Assembly (NCBI GenBank): GCA_031261605.1
Contig: JAISJI010000011.1
Location: 1 to 58,697 of the forward strand
Direction: 5' to 3'
DNA length: 58,697 bases
Source: Ignavibacteria bacterium
GTDB lineage: Bacteria; Bacteroidota; Ignavibacteria; Kapaibacteriales; UBA2268
Shown here: positions 29,801 to 37,129 of the stretch, piece after piece
How positions within the stretch are numbered: position 1 is the stretch's first letter
Layout of the letters: each line of letters starts with the position of its first letter
Program-made: the position numbers and the translations under genes
The notes under the pieces: model-generated
What the model saw: only the letters and a program-made list of their open reading frames with translations
The model's database searches: none
What the model was told of the DNA's origin: nothing

Positions 29801-32800
29801 GAGATTGGAAAATCGTTTCCGATGCTGCAGGTAGTGTAACTATCGATACGGTACGTGCCGTTGAAGAAACCGGTGGCTATGCTAGTGGCGCTGCTAGTTA
29901 TAAATATTGGGTAGTGACTGCTAACTTAACCGGTCTGAAAACTGACTTAGGAGCACACGACTCAGTCCTCGTTAGATTGGATACTGCCACTACCGGAACT
30001 ATGGGCTTTGTCTCTGGCATAGTAAATCACCCACACGTGACCGATACCGTATACGCTGTCCGCTTCCAATCTAAACCTGTGTTAGTCAAGGGCTTGGTGG
30101 CTGCATTAAATAATAATATGGTCTCTGCTGGTGGTCTTGGTCAATTAGATACAACATACGTTAACCAACCAACTGTTGGAACTGGTCAAATATTACTAAC
30201 ATTTGCTGCAGCTACAACAGGTGAAACCTTTAAGATAAGTACAGACGGCACGCCGACTCCTCCAATTACGGGACAGCCAGTAATAACTAATACTTTAGGA
30301 ACACCGATAGCATTCCAATTGCTTGATGGTAATACTACACCTACTGTCGTATCCGATACTACAATTCCAGGTGGTGCTGCTACTACAATTAGATTTAACT
30401 TCGCATATACAGGTGCAGAGACAAGTACTAACTACCCAATAAACGTTAATCTTAACCTTATTACTGATGCTTATGGCAACTCAATAGGTAGAGCATCAAG
30501 CGAATTCGTGAATAGTTCCGGCTTCGTTGGTAGTGTTTATCCTATCTATGCTGGCATTGACCAAATAGGTCAAATAAATACAGGCACTAAACCATCTATC
30601 GCTTCTATTAAACGACTCGGTATCCGAGTTGATGGTTCTGTTAACTTCGAGGCATATCAGGTACTCGCCGATACTACTATGTATTTAGGTGCTGATAATA
30701 ATCCAACCGGTGCAGCGATGAATCCTATTAAGGTTACCTATAATGATAATAAAGCTAGCGACTCCGTAGCATTCCAAGTGATATTCTCCGGCGCTCTGTT
30801 AAATAGAACTAACGCAATCGATTGGTTCAATACCGTAACCGGATGGGAAATATCTGATACCACTATCAATGGAGGCACCAGAGCTTCCGTAACAGGAACA
30901 CCTGATACCCTTATCGTTATCATTACACCTACAGCCAATCCTACAAATACATACATACAACCTGTATACCTCGGCATTAACCCAGCAAGCACTGATGCAA
31001 ACATCGCTTTCGAAACTGCTTCCCTCGCCGTTCTTAACGCCGGAGCACCAGATGTATATACAACTAACTACCAAGGATACTTACATAAAGCAAAGACCGT
31101 CCTCACTGGCATCCTGACTAAATCAGGAACAACTGCCCTCTCGGCTTCTGCTTACACAGTGCCTAAAGATGGACTATTTACAGTAGAACTACACGGACTC
31201 GGAGCCGGCGAAGGACTTAACTATATGTCTGCCGGAACCGCTAACGACTCCGTCCTTATATACGTAGCGAATAAAACAACAGGAGACCGCACTGGTTATG
31301 TTATGGCAAAACCTGGTACTCCACCAGTTGCAGTTTCTAACTATACATTTACCCCAGCACCTATCGGTGGTAATGCCATTATCACATTTAACTATGCCGG
31401 CTTAACACCTGATACTGCATACGGTGTCGCTCTTAATGTTCGCACTGCCTTCGTCGATGACTTCGGTAATGCTATTATTCCACAACCTGAAATCCCAACT
31501 GCCGATTCCGTTACCGCATTCTCCGGCGCACTCGGAAATAGAGGACAAGTTATTGTAACTCCACTACCTATGATTACATCTGTAGTGCGTGTCGCTCCTA
31601 TATATAAATGGACGAATAACCCAATACTCAAATTCGAAGTGTCCGCTACAGAATTACCGCCAGGTATGGGTAGCAATAATATGAGCCAATACTTGAATGT
31701 TATATTCACTGGTACTGATCCTGCTGCTGTACTTCCAACTTGGACGGCTAACTGCGATACTACTAACTTCTCTACTACTGGTAAATTCAATGTGGAAATT
31801 AACTTGGCTGATAAGATAAATGCATTATCAGCGACAGAGTTATTAGAGATACGACAAGTGACCATTGAAGGTAAACCTGCTATGTTCGTTCAGGCAGCTA
31901 AATTTGGCGCTGCTAGCTCACTTACAGCACCAGAGAACGACCTTACATTCCAATACTACCAAACTAAATACGCTACTGCCAATGAACTCTCTAATATTCC
32001 TGGCGGGTTATCTATTACTGATGCTCCTCTTACAGGAACGCAACGGGTTACCATTCTTACTCTTGCATATTTAGATACAATCCAGATACTACCGGGCGTT
32101 ATTAAAGCCCCAGCAGGTGCTTTTGCTATGAACTCAGTTTTCGAGTTTGGAAATTATGTAGCTAACGGTGTATTCCCCGGCGCAATAGGAGGAGCTAATG
32201 TTGGTAAATTAGAAACCGGAACTATGGTCGGCACTAACACTTACTTAATTAGTACTGGGACTTCACCAGTAACTGGTGATATGAACATCAAGTTCGATTT
32301 CATTCTTCCTGTATATTCTGCTGGAGGATACCAATTCACACTTGATACCACAGCGATACAAGATATATATGGTAACCACTTGTTCACAAATGGGGCTGTT
32401 GCTACACTAACTATTACCCCAGCCAATAACCCTGTGCTCCTCTCCGTAGAATTTAATGCCGTTGGCATGGCTACATTATTAGGCGCTACCGCTTGGGATG
32501 TAAACTTACCAGTAACAGGACCAACAACAGGATATAAAGTCATAGACCCTATAAAGGGCTCTCAAGGTTTGTTCCTAAATAGGTCGCTATTTGGTACATC
32601 TTATGATTTAACAGCTGAAACCAGATTATTTGATGTAACAGCAGACAGACCATTCGGTAATACTATTGGTGGAAACGGCTCGGCTGTATTCTCGGCATCA
32701 TTAGATTTTGTTACAGCTACTAGTGCATTTACTACATCTGCTACAAATACAACAGAAGATGCTAGTTCTACAGCTCCATATATTGTTGCGACTATTGTTG

Positions 32801-34707
32801 CGACTGGAATTGACGCCGACTTGCTATTAGCCGACATAGCCGAAGTAAAATACACATTGACAACAGCGAATGCTGCTTGGGCAAACAACCCAGCCATCGC
32901 TACTGGGCGCAACGACTTCATAAGCATACGAAATAAGTTCTTCCCTGCTTTTGTCGCAGCAGTAACAACGAACTATGATACTGTGGAAGTCGGAGGTAAA
33001 ATAGTATTTGGAACTGCTCCTGCTCCTGCTCCTCTAACAGTAGATAGTGCGGCAATCAGCGGGCACATCAAATATATAATGGACGTTGACGTTGCGTTGC
33101 TCACTGACAACCCATACTTAGAACATATATTTATGCCAACAGGTATAGGAACTATGTCGGGAACTGGCGCTGTTTCATTGACACACCAGACACTAACATA
33201 TAATAGTAGTGGAGGTCTCAGCCAAATAATCTTCGAAGCGGACTACACTGGATTACCATACAACGCTACGGGCTTATCAATAAATATTGACTTAGGATTA
33301 ATGGAAGACATCTGGGGCAACCAAGCAAACTCAAACGCTTGGCCCACAGTTAATATCAATATATCCACCATACCTAACCCAACAGTATTGGCTGTTAAGA
33401 GAACGAACACAAACACCGGTATCACCGGCTTCACTAACGAAAAAGTATACAGATTCGAAGTTGAACTCAGTGGCGAACCACGCGATGGATACACCCTCAC
33501 GGAAGATGACATTATACCTATACTATACAGCCCAGCAACATTCGTAACTATGGGAACAGGAACTCCTGCTAATCCAACTGCTGGTCAAGGTACTACTGTT
33601 CCAACGACTAACTATACAGTAACGAAATCCACTGCTGACGGCAGATTCTACGATGTAGTGATAGACCTGTCAGGTGTTACATTGTCATTGGATACAGTTG
33701 TTGTCCTGAGTTTCAAGACAGCAAATCCTAATACTGATTACATTAGCGGCGCAGGTTGGCCTGGCATCAAACCAGACGGCTTGGCATACGAGAACTACTA
33801 CTACCGCGGGGCATTTGCTACTGGTCTTGCTAAGGAAACTGGCTCGGTAACATCCATTGCTAATGCTACCGGTAACGGAACTGCCAATATTACTATGACA
33901 CCTACTACAAGCACTGGTATATTGAACTTCACGTTCGATGACTATGGAAGTGATGGTGCTACTGAATTGTCATACGGACCGGGCACAATGCCAGAACCTC
34001 CTAGCGGCTTATACATTGAAGAAAATGCTCTAAAGATGGTTGTTGGTACTTATTTAATAGAAAACACAAACATACAGAATACAGCGGCAATGCTTGACTC
34101 TGTGTCCGGCGTAACTATGGGCTTCAGTTATAACTTCGTAAATGCTAGATACTACGACGGCACAGCTTGGGTAAATGTTGGTAGTGGAACTTCTGTGGAT
34201 ATGTATATTGACAAAGACAAAGTGACAGATAAATACGGCAACCATCCAACTGCTGACATTCAACTAAACTATAATATAACAATCAATATGCCAGCTACAT
34301 ACTCCGTATTTTCAGGCACTACAACTACTACTCAGAATACGGCAGCATTTGAAGATCATACAGGAGCAATCAAGTATGCAATTGTATTGCCAGACCAAGC
34401 GCCTTACAATACATTTACTAGCGCTTCACATCCGTTTAACTTAGAGATTAGAGATGGTAGTAATGTTCTTCTTCCTATATATCCAACAATGTCAGTTACT
34501 AAGTATAATGGAAATGAGGCAATTACTATTAACGGAAACAACACGGCATTCACTAATACTAACCACCTCGGCTATGTAGTATATGTAATAGAATTCAACG
34601 TAGCAGTGCCAACTACTGGTGAGTATAAAGTTCAACTGAATTCAACAAACGTAAACATAGAACAATACTTTACAGGTAAGAAGTTTATTACGACTATCAA
34701 GCCGTAA
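20893..34707 (+). CDS. Giant secreted repeat protein with BspA-like LRR and Ig-like D-x-(W/Y/F)-G-N repeats, 4604 aa
   Basis: A signal peptide covers residues 1-26 (ending ALAQ). Residues about 284-345 are a BspA-like leucine-rich segment (IKEIIAPNAEYIATNTF, then ALTYVSFPKVTYIGEDAF). From about residue 480 onward the protein is beta-rich, Thr/Ala/Asp-rich and cysteine-poor. Twelve copies of a D-x-(W/Y/F)-G-N motif end at residues 868, 1159, 1439, 1772, 2115, 2478, 2852, 3196, 3526, 3828, 4143 and 4450. They are spaced 280-374 residues apart (mean about 326). Degenerate copies lie near 1054 (GLGN) and 2297 (KYGD). Such motifs close bacterial Ig-like domains of the SbsA/Big_5 type. I see no T9SS sorting domain at the C-terminus (ends KKFITTIKP). 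It is probably an extended adhesin or surface fibre; attachment is unclear. The frame is intact for 13.8 kb. Confidence 0.85.
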   Translation: MRKNFFLSAFLIALITAICGMSALAQSAPDYYYKYTIKKGGDGGVILVLNDTAAYPQTAMALADIPPDLRAQVTQIILPAGVLLNTGEPVAANGTGISGGTIGATVDIDSVALVFPKLISVITQNVTGVGSEPTQNAPQYVPGIADANGVNLDPTDNKKYTWYPEKGVLTIYVNSLQNANEIHSSLGVLIPKYVLKATTKLVVIYDSDAKGGNKKTGYDAYFPGYFNQTAWCDEFLNAINFTTPLLTSAELPDIKGFADYVTGPNAMTNGGAFTFPPAGGVAGKIKEIIAPNAEYIATNTFLDMTALTYVSFPKVTYIGEDAFVGTNLSIATRFPSLLWADTVTNSNKYSAFVGTSIEDHYVNIAGREAASYSDAAFTNPNGDKDIVTGVLVQKGQPYKFTYESGNSGRFPVKVQYALSNTAPDGGTVWADAEGPDNYGVYTVPANKTNGERIWFRGYTSLQLEMDKVEYVSLPYTHLTPLENNVKGEEIFGVILNGNLGNLKLFETDFVANARGYKDGEFTVSLTGATITNVAVRPGQGIDGDTVIVKVNTSGISNDVNKFVLGVEFAASSKYLNATASLPALASYDTVIVTLRPAVEYTITATGTHSYKNNDDGLTYTNVADKRFVFTVKTDAPAGFPGTLTADDFTWAIENSGFAGGVVTAPDLSSVEPIDVAVVKISANEYRVTLTYGDDFDANPADYVSILVTLNGKVGNDKLDAPKTTPLFADYEQYSWLPRFNNMVTVTIADGYSFVQQMVYGGVGSLGNADIAIGLMQGITTGLDAAYKDDWGYIEITGNPLVVKSLTGVADITSKFDVPAEITSGLVSTFSGVPGTGAYELYTLTWAAISPGNYTLEWKPSAITDRWGNHPNDNWLTTRLGVEIDGPITNTTFPDYTAQPNIDGYLPTLDGDYYYPAPFIVTDRATLINVEIVKADGADSVANDMYAQTYNLGSKMYTYKLTFDKALTTPLTTTGTDIDWTNSWLSDAGAFVTPTADPKVWYVTAILDRGTAATADVVEHRINTIYGSGPLDAEYYVTRAAFVGSVDMDLVDGLGNPNDIYISNEVGVTSQVNVKFTWDINVNPRLNVSAGTFAVSAPTFIAGYVTIHTTAFRLDDTTTNNTGVFQIINNNALLSVGDNTKIQARYDNGMIPGIADAWGNSKLTGSSPQQEQAVTGHSLRFTNLPLVSAVYVNDVTGAVAGYSDKDGNVLYTNKANTPFSFAILYTPQINRADGAPVVGNFNATSIGILNTDPVTNTPATGLIEQTSLYIYTPAAAATATEITVGVNTNPLFAMGTASPHQVISFRTDNNVQVVLDSVSICDGTDAFANTLTAATDHRKAPQNINALYFNFIDDKEPFFNNGSVNEGYIAIYPVKDVAVGDTVYFDINAQEVAIPTSPNYPYGFVRVDADVILGNDKDLHANRAYTVDWKGVVITDKWGNELTTLNMLDTITTGSPAVKSIRTASFSKATPPSWLANPVPNDRYEFVNGEYESTITGDNGKVIGCDYSWRTAAQKYATFIVTLAAKPSATLTAADFIAIGSRHAFDYTTGGMYETSPNVEGVFIFNFGGVEFVNDTTYYVTVGFPAQSAEIATSVTLHVNPESTRLTAPTVATPIAEHWRYSVRTEFMKIALPTSAIDFADYNTAMGNTDWTAFAPDAGIPIVFRDDFPFRTPPALTPTSSYTGDKVGGAYGMAVNNLITISPIIGTGTIDSVLVGTMKATNPIYINGFGPLDEYGDSVRAGGGILSNGFNYTFTLNSAAINNFTDVTDAWGNKMSDADLKIITIQAGLPIVTRIGADTASLATNLNWIEDDGVAKTINGLKGGGKRTYYTNGDPGGQNAIDFAIYFDPSTPDADIDNVVNSLRASSIIEVWSDREAAPGTNMDLDNILTDDLYYDATTNITHTPGEKFIKVKVPTYNLWDNHVKITLNTPSAVDVSTRPAMNINGVAFDISVAEGVDTVRFKDEFAPLEIHLIRMSENNFVPHTNYNVPSLTFNYFNGVALKYDTSIVSPANPTAEDTVTAFKNANTLMFTGANRADAYMLYDYDPIIVMGGSSTNFPGEFVAYPAFGRYETDSTTFSYSKLAPNIDYGDTTVNMTAAVWPLVVIVDGMKDIYGNLNTTQIPINGMWKTAKTSLLNVLTAQWSKAVMTHEDSTVNVQFVRAYGATIDTEDGRLADNMNDLPKTLQFIVETSASVDPTQLKAALNLRITHAPSDAKFITDHTSAIAEGRLGSGSLWNVIVPISSTSSLTSTDSVVAITSARFPSVAGFADRYFYTVTIDLTNNTYANTFLAFSDKYGDTALIELVISTDPDIALSPTHPTINNVYNVKRKFNTPYLISFKGIIHVYGAAHSTGYAWGNTGEIPATTPYITVLPVNDNPNDLNLSDDGIRINGTTFGNMDLTLGATGQQWVAMMKIINTSTVAADYNTDTVNYLDAVAGGLDRGDKIPASGAIINLRTPLLTGGTYALVIDSAFIDKWGNISGGDKNYKIFDTVSTGQNGLTFAEAFNYHQNITFQTSKTKIREIVREEYVTSGAPMLVGSTYLDYSTYAHRNSGAPYNYLTKDGGYDTVAFTVHLATPSAKLDITDFNLKYYFTDTTGYFPTSHQGVLKPFLTVPGSGALDGNKLVAFDTANWQPNGLVPGTADTALVYYPFGGTYTGLPAPNATQTKANWLIVNNGPTPTDSVQILVVVPHLANYQNVRIAIEPSTAATHLDGFAYGGQQDTVYNVRRGQNFATIMDPSDDARQEIIDANAWRTIKFYDLDFNEFSWYQSEYGNTGGVAGRPIILVQTGNAIVVADNIPIVPGNAGMSGVHSEEGTFATGGRLNFQIADPLIPGHFYHVAYDPAVIWDLWGNNSTAIGSNILPVNPTWTSRDGEGDTVEVGKFTPAAAKIAKILITTAEGKQLDDNSLPTTTAPIYTDASQKMFKTNATLIHFRVELTTPIDSSSFVNDGKFREEFAIDTASHIGMTAAGDWKIVSDAAGSVTIDTVRAVEETGGYASGAASYKYWVVTANLTGLKTDLGAHDSVLVRLDTATTGTMGFVSGIVNHPHVTDTVYAVRFQSKPVLVKGLVAALNNNMVSAGGLGQLDTTYVNQPTVGTGQILLTFAAATTGETFKISTDGTPTPPITGQPVITNTLGTPIAFQLLDGNTTPTVVSDTTIPGGAATTIRFNFAYTGAETSTNYPINVNLNLITDAYGNSIGRASSEFVNSSGFVGSVYPIYAGIDQIGQINTGTKPSIASIKRLGIRVDGSVNFEAYQVLADTTMYLGADNNPTGAAMNPIKVTYNDNKASDSVAFQVIFSGALLNRTNAIDWFNTVTGWEISDTTINGGTRASVTGTPDTLIVIITPTANPTNTYIQPVYLGINPASTDANIAFETASLAVLNAGAPDVYTTNYQGYLHKAKTVLTGILTKSGTTALSASAYTVPKDGLFTVELHGLGAGEGLNYMSAGTANDSVLIYVANKTTGDRTGYVMAKPGTPPVAVSNYTFTPAPIGGNAIITFNYAGLTPDTAYGVALNVRTAFVDDFGNAIIPQPEIPTADSVTAFSGALGNRGQVIVTPLPMITSVVRVAPIYKWTNNPILKFEVSATELPPGMGSNNMSQYLNVIFTGTDPAAVLPTWTANCDTTNFSTTGKFNVEINLADKINALSATELLEIRQVTIEGKPAMFVQAAKFGAASSLTAPENDLTFQYYQTKYATANELSNIPGGLSITDAPLTGTQRVTILTLAYLDTIQILPGVIKAPAGAFAMNSVFEFGNYVANGVFPGAIGGANVGKLETGTMVGTNTYLISTGTSPVTGDMNIKFDFILPVYSAGGYQFTLDTTAIQDIYGNHLFTNGAVATLTITPANNPVLLSVEFNAVGMATLLGATAWDVNLPVTGPTTGYKVIDPIKGSQGLFLNRSLFGTSYDLTAETRLFDVTADRPFGNTIGGNGSAVFSASLDFVTATSAFTTSATNTTEDASSTAPYIVATIVATGIDADLLLADIAEVKYTLTTANAAWANNPAIATGRNDFISIRNKFFPAFVAAVTTNYDTVEVGGKIVFGTAPAPAPLTVDSAAISGHIKYIMDVDVALLTDNPYLEHIFMPTGIGTMSGTGAVSLTHQTLTYNSSGGLSQIIFEADYTGLPYNATGLSINIDLGLMEDIWGNQANSNAWPTVNINISTIPNPTVLAVKRTNTNTGITGFTNEKVYRFEVELSGEPRDGYTLTEDDIIPILYSPATFVTMGTGTPANPTAGQGTTVPTTNYTVTKSTADGRFYDVVIDLSGVTLSLDTVVVLSFKTANPNTDYISGAGWPGIKPDGLAYENYYYRGAFATGLAKETGSVTSIANATGNGTANITMTPTTSTGILNFTFDDYGSDGATELSYGPGTMPEPPSGLYIEENALKMVVGTYLIENTNIQNTAAMLDSVSGVTMGFSYNFVNARYYDGTAWVNVGSGTSVDMYIDKDKVTDKYGNHPTADIQLNYNITINMPATYSVFSGTTTTTQNTAAFEDHTGAIKYAIVLPDQAPYNTFTSASHPFNLEIRDGSNVLLPIYPTMSVTKYNGNEAITINGNNTAFTNTNHLGYVVYVIEFNVAVPTTGEYKVQLNSTNVNIEQYFTGKKFITTIKP

Positions 34708-34733
34708 TATACACAACACATACAGAACACAAC

Positions 34734-34773
34734 AGGAGCCACATCTCACAAGGGGTGTGGCTCCTGCTATTTT
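34734..34773 (+). terminator. Terminator of the giant gene
   Basis: AGGAGCCACATC (34734-34745) pairs with GGTGTGGCTCCT (34754-34765) with one G-T pair. A short T-containing tail follows. It lies 26 bases after the stop. Confidence 0.8.
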
Positions 34774-34883
34774 CGGCTGTGCTGTTCATAAAAAAATGCT
34801 TCCAATAGAAACAAATTAAAAAAAAAATCGTATATTATGAACTATAAAAATATATTTATTCAAAACAAATTTATAGGAAGAAA

Positions 34884-35819
34884 ATGAAAGTAACTGTAAT
34901 CGGCGGCGCTGGTAATGTTGGTGCAACATGCGCACAAGTGCTCGCAAACAAAGAAATCGCAGACCAAATTGTGCTATGTGATGTAGCCGAAGGTATGTGC
35001 AAAGGCAAAGGACTCGATATGTATGAGTCAATGCCAATTTTTAACTCCTCATCCCGATTAATCGCTACCTCGGACTATGCTGATACCGCTAACTCTGATA
35101 TCGTGGTTATCACCGCCGGAATCGCTCGTAAGCCCGGTATGACAAGAGATGACCTGCTAAAAACTAATGCCGGTATCGTTAATTCTTGTGCGGAAAATGC
35201 CATCAAGACCTCCCCAAATGCCATCTTTGTCATCGTCTCAAATCCACTCGACGTAATGACTTATGTAGCACTCCAAAAAACAAAACTCCCACGCAATAAA
35301 GTAATCGGTATGGCTGGTATCCTTGATACTGCCCGCTATAGAACCTTTATCGCTATGGAAGTCGGCGTTTCTGTGAAGGATGTCCATGCGCTCGTCCTCG
35401 GAGGACACGGCGATACAATGGTGCCACTAACTCGATACACTACCGTTGCCGGTATCCCTATCACTGACCTCGTTGCTAAAGAACGCTTGGACGCTATCAA
35501 TGCAAGAACTGCAGACGGCGGCGGCGAAATCGTTAAATACCTCCAAACCGGCTCTGCATACTATGCACCGGGAACAGCAGCAGCTGAAATCGTTGAAGCA
35601 ATTGTCCGCGACCAAAAACGCGTCCTCCCTTGCACCGTCTTGCTTGACGGAGAATTCGGCTACCACGATATATGCCTCGGTGTGCCAATTATTGTCGGCA
35701 AAAATGGTATAGAGAAAATTTGCGAACTCAAACTCAATGCAGAAGAAAAAGACCTCTTAGACAAATCCGCCGGACACGTCCAAAAGACAATCAAAGAAGC
35801 AATGCAAATCCTTAAATAA
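34884..35819 (+). CDS. mdh: Malate dehydrogenase (LDH-like type), 311 aa
   Basis: The enzyme oxidises malate to oxaloacetate with NAD in the TCA cycle. The N-terminal nucleotide-binding fold shows VTVIGGAGNVGATCA and the adenosine-ribose Asp in IVLCDVAEG. The substrate loop ITAGIARKPGMTRDDLL has the arginine pair that favours malate over lactate. VSNPLDVMTY, GMAGILDTARYR and the catalytic His in VLGGHGDTMVPL follow. Length is normal for this class (about 310). The AGGAAGAAA site just upstream supports the start. An A-tract plus TCGTATATTATG element (34818-34839) lies upstream, similar to the one before glyS. A bidirectional hairpin follows. Confidence 0.96.
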   Translation: MKVTVIGGAGNVGATCAQVLANKEIADQIVLCDVAEGMCKGKGLDMYESMPIFNSSSRLIATSDYADTANSDIVVITAGIARKPGMTRDDLLKTNAGIVNSCAENAIKTSPNAIFVIVSNPLDVMTYVALQKTKLPRNKVIGMAGILDTARYRTFIAMEVGVSVKDVHALVLGGHGDTMVPLTRYTTVAGIPITDLVAKERLDAINARTADGGGEIVKYLQTGSAYYAPGTAAAEIVEAIVRDQKRVLPCTVLLDGEFGYHDICLGVPIIVGKNGIEKICELKLNAEEKDLLDKSAGHVQKTIKEAMQILK

Positions 35820-35840
35820 AAAATCCCCCGTTATATATAA

Positions 35841-35878
35841 AATGCCCCTCTACTTTTGTGTGAGGGGCATTGCTTTTA
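35841..35878. terminator. Bidirectional terminator between mdh and ruvB
   Basis: AATGCCCCTC (35841-35850) pairs perfectly with GAGGGGCATT (35862-35871). T-rich stretches lie on both sides, so it can serve both converging genes. Confidence 0.88.
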
Positions 35879-35908
35879 TTTAAAAATTCCTTCCTTATTG
35901 TAAGAGGA

Positions 35909-36925
35909 TTAGGCGAAAAGTATCCTATCATCCGACGGCATACTATAATTAAAATACTGAACGCAAAGCGGTGTCGCCACACGTCCACGAGGTGTCCGCA
36001 TTATAAATCCATTCTGTATCAAAAACGGCTCATATACTTCCTCTATCGTTCCGGAATCCTCGCCAATCGCAGTCGCTATCGTATTCAAACCTACCGGACC
36101 ACCAGCAAACTTCTCCAATATACATAGTAATATACGCTTGTCCATATCATCCAAACCGTAGTCATCCACATTTAACGCCTCTAACGCTATCCGCGTAATA
36201 CCAATATCAATACTACCATCCGACTTCACTTGTGCGAAATCCCGAGTCCTATGTAGCAACCGGTTCGCAATGCGAGGCGTTCCTCTACTACGCTTAGCCA
36301 ATTCGTCCGCTGCATCATCGGTAATTGGCGTATTCAGTAGATGCGCTGAACGCAACACCACAGTAGTAAGTTCCGCCGATGTATAATAATCCAACCGCTC
36401 GTTAATACCAAAGCGACTACGCAACGGTGATGTCAATAATCCTGCACGTGTCGTCGCTCCTATCAATGTAAAATGCGGCACCTGCAACTGAACTGTCCGA
36501 GCTGCAGGACCCGTATCTATCATTATATCAATGTGATAGTCCTCCATCGCAGAATATAAATACTCCTCTATATTCGTAGCCAGCCGATGTATCTCATCTA
36601 TAAACAAAATATCGCCATCATTCAAATTCGTCAGCAAACCAGCCAAATCCGCTGGCTTCTCCAATGCCGGACCAGACGTCTTACTAATCCCTGAATGCAT
36701 CTCCTTCGATATTATCAGTGAAAGAGTGGTCTTTCCAAGCCCCGGAGGACCGGTAAGTAAAACGTGGTCTAATGCCTCTCCACGCTTCAAAGCAGCTGCT
36801 ATCCACACTTTCAGGTTATCGGTAATCTGCTTCTGACCAACAAATTCATCAAACGAACTCGGACGCAAAGCGCTATCTATATCTGCATTTAATTTTTCTG
36901 CTGTTATGCTTTCGTTTTCTCTCAT
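35909..36925 (-). CDS. ruvB: Holliday junction branch migration helicase RuvB, 338 aa
   Basis: RuvB is the hexameric AAA+ motor that drives branch migration with RuvA in recombinational repair. The sequence shows LRPSSFDEFVGQ, Walker A TGPPGLGKTTL, Walker B ILFIDEIHRL, sensor segment TLIGATTRAGLLTSPLRSRF, the arginine-containing RSRGTPRIANRLL, and the C-terminal winged-helix domain with GGPVGLNTIA and RTPRGR. All key motifs are intact and length is standard. No ruvA or ruvC is adjacent. It converges with mdh across a shared terminator. Confidence 0.97.
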   Translation of the reverse strand: MRENESITAEKLNADIDSALRPSSFDEFVGQKQITDNLKVWIAAALKRGEALDHVLLTGPPGLGKTTLSLIISKEMHSGISKTSGPALEKPADLAGLLTNLNDGDILFIDEIHRLATNIEEYLYSAMEDYHIDIMIDTGPAARTVQLQVPHFTLIGATTRAGLLTSPLRSRFGINERLDYYTSAELTTVVLRSAHLLNTPITDDAADELAKRSRGTPRIANRLLHRTRDFAQVKSDGSIDIGITRIALEALNVDDYGLDDMDKRILLCILEKFAGGPVGLNTIATAIGEDSGTIEEVYEPFLIQNGFIMRTPRGRVATPLCVQYFNYSMPSDDRILFA

Positions 36926-37129
36926 TTTTCTATTTATGTATTAAAAAAATATTATGGTCCCATCTTCTTCGCCGGAGAAAGTAAATCATATCCTATGGAA
37001 ATGGGGGCGTAGATTTCGGTCAACCTGCACCAATAAATCATAGTTTAAACAACCCCATTTTCACACAATATAACATTTTTTTTAATTTATTTCACTATTT
37101 TTGCATAAACCAAAACAATACATCTAAAT

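Noticed and set aside
31392..31865. Minus-strand 157-codon frame inside the giant gene
   Set aside because: It is fully inside a well-supported coding frame and has no domain or ribosome binding site.
36926..37129. Cobalamin or SAM riboswitch upstream of metH
   Set aside because: The 204-base leader lacks a B12 box and the expected conserved helices.
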